Shown: in pieces, positions 63,184 through 64,000 of the stretch
How the letters are laid out: each line of letters opens with the position of its first letter
Numbering within the stretch: the stretch's first letter is position 1
Source of the DNA: Acridotheres tristis
Lineage: Eukaryota; Chordata; Aves; Passeriformes; Sturnidae
Length of the DNA: 64,000 bases
Direction: 5' to 3'
Assembly: GCA_037013685.1 (NCBI GenBank)
Contig: CM072888.1
Coordinates: 13,396,216 to 13,460,215, forward strand
Translations under genes and position numbers: made by a program
Notes under the pieces: model-generated
The model's database searches: none
What the model was told of the DNA's origin: nothing
The model's input: only the letters and a program-made list of their open reading frames with translations

Positions 63184-64000
63184 GTACGTTGTTGGTTTCT
63201 CTTCTGATGGTGTTTTGAGTTTGCTCTTAATTTCAAGAAAATAGGAAATGTCTTGTGACCTAAACAGGAAATAACACTGCTGTGATATTGCTCATAATGT
63301 GAGAAGGTTCTCTGTATCTTTTATGTGTTTAAAGAGCAGAAATGACAACATGTTCTTCAGATCATCCTAATTTCTATGGTAGATCAACAAGGTAATTAAT
63401 TAAGAAGCTTAATTCTTCGATGGTAGGAGCTTTGGGGCAGTATGCAGTATATCAGAAATGATACTGCAGCAACAGGGAAAAAATTAGATTACTATGTCAT
63501 AAAATTAATTTTAACACACTTTCAAGATCTTGTGGCTCACTTCTGCAGCCTTTGAATAGGATGGAGTTACTAACATGTAATAAAGTTATGGTGATGGTAC
63601 AGGCTCATGATCTGAAATGAGGAAGCTCCTGGTTTTGGCCAATCAAGCCTTTCCTAATTGTGTCAGCTGGGCTACTGTAACATATGTATCCCTTTAGTGT
63701 ATATAATGAGTTACTAGATGTCAACTATTAATAAATAAATTACTGCTGTTCTTGAAGTGTCTCCTCTTATTATGCTGTATGTTTTTTGGTTTAATTCCAG
63801 TGGATTTAAGATTTTAGGGTTGTCAATCTGTGCAGGAATTTTATTGTGCTGTGATTATAGTTTTGGGGGTTTTAATTCCTTTTTATACACATGCATAAGT
63901 ACATACTATTGCACAAAATATGTATTTTGCAGTATCATTGGCTGTGTGCCCAGGCTGAAACATCTTCCTGTTTTGGCTAGATTCTTCCCACACAATTTAT
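63184..64000 (+). other. PRMT9: PRMT9 intron after coding exon 4 (partial)
   Basis: Begins with gtacgt and runs to the window edge. I looked for the next PRMT9 segment carrying the double-E loop and did not find it, so the remaining exons lie to the right of the window. The sequence is AT-rich without a recognised repeat. Confidence 0.85.

Noticed and set aside
1..64000. CRISPR arrays, bacterial-type operons, riboswitches and tRNA genes
   Set aside because: The sequence is a vertebrate gene region. No regularly spaced repeats with unique spacers and no cloverleaf with A and B boxes were noticed.

Overview
The window is vertebrate nuclear DNA, almost certainly from a bird and probably a songbird. 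It has intron-rich genes with GT-AG splice sites and two CpG islands. All recognisable LINE copies are CR1, the dominant avian LINE. There is also one solo LTR that resembles the ERV LTRs common in passerines. The host group is inferred from these repeats and from the protein sequences, not from any database search.

Two protein-coding genes are present, both cut by the window edges and arranged head to head. ARHGAP10 (GRAF2, a BAR-PH-RhoGAP-SH3 protein) runs on the minus strand from its start codon at 53829 to the left edge. Four coding exons are visible: 53676-53829, 13506-13601, 13357-13418 and 1200-1271. Together they encode residues 1-128, most of the first half of the N-terminal BAR domain. 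Introns of about 40 kb and 12 kb fill most of the window. PRMT9 (protein arginine methyltransferase 9) runs on the plus strand from its start codon at 60637 to the right edge. Its four coding exons (60637-60822, 61246-61394, 62270-62506, 63016-63183) encode residues 1-246 plus the first two bases of codon 247. They cover the N-terminal TPR region and the SAM-binding start of the first methyltransferase module. The same divergent neighbour pair exists in human 4q31.23, so this is conserved synteny.

Layout: 1-53675, ARHGAP10 introns and exons 2-4, with three CR1 copies, one LTR and scattered A-rich or simple repeats; 53275-54170, ARHGAP10 exon 1 and CpG-island promoter; 54196-54960, a CR1 copy next to that promoter; 54961-59130, AT-rich intergenic DNA without a recognised gene; 59130-59910, the CpG island assigned to PRMT9, containing a 22-bp minisatellite; 60610-64000, PRMT9.

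I found no evidence for an undescribed system. The best leads are the ERV LTR split by a CR1 insertion (both LTR ends and a 5-bp target duplication are readable), the promoter minisatellite, and one unusually long unidentified open frame in ARHGAP10 intron 1. RNA genes, CRISPR arrays and intact mobile elements were not seen.
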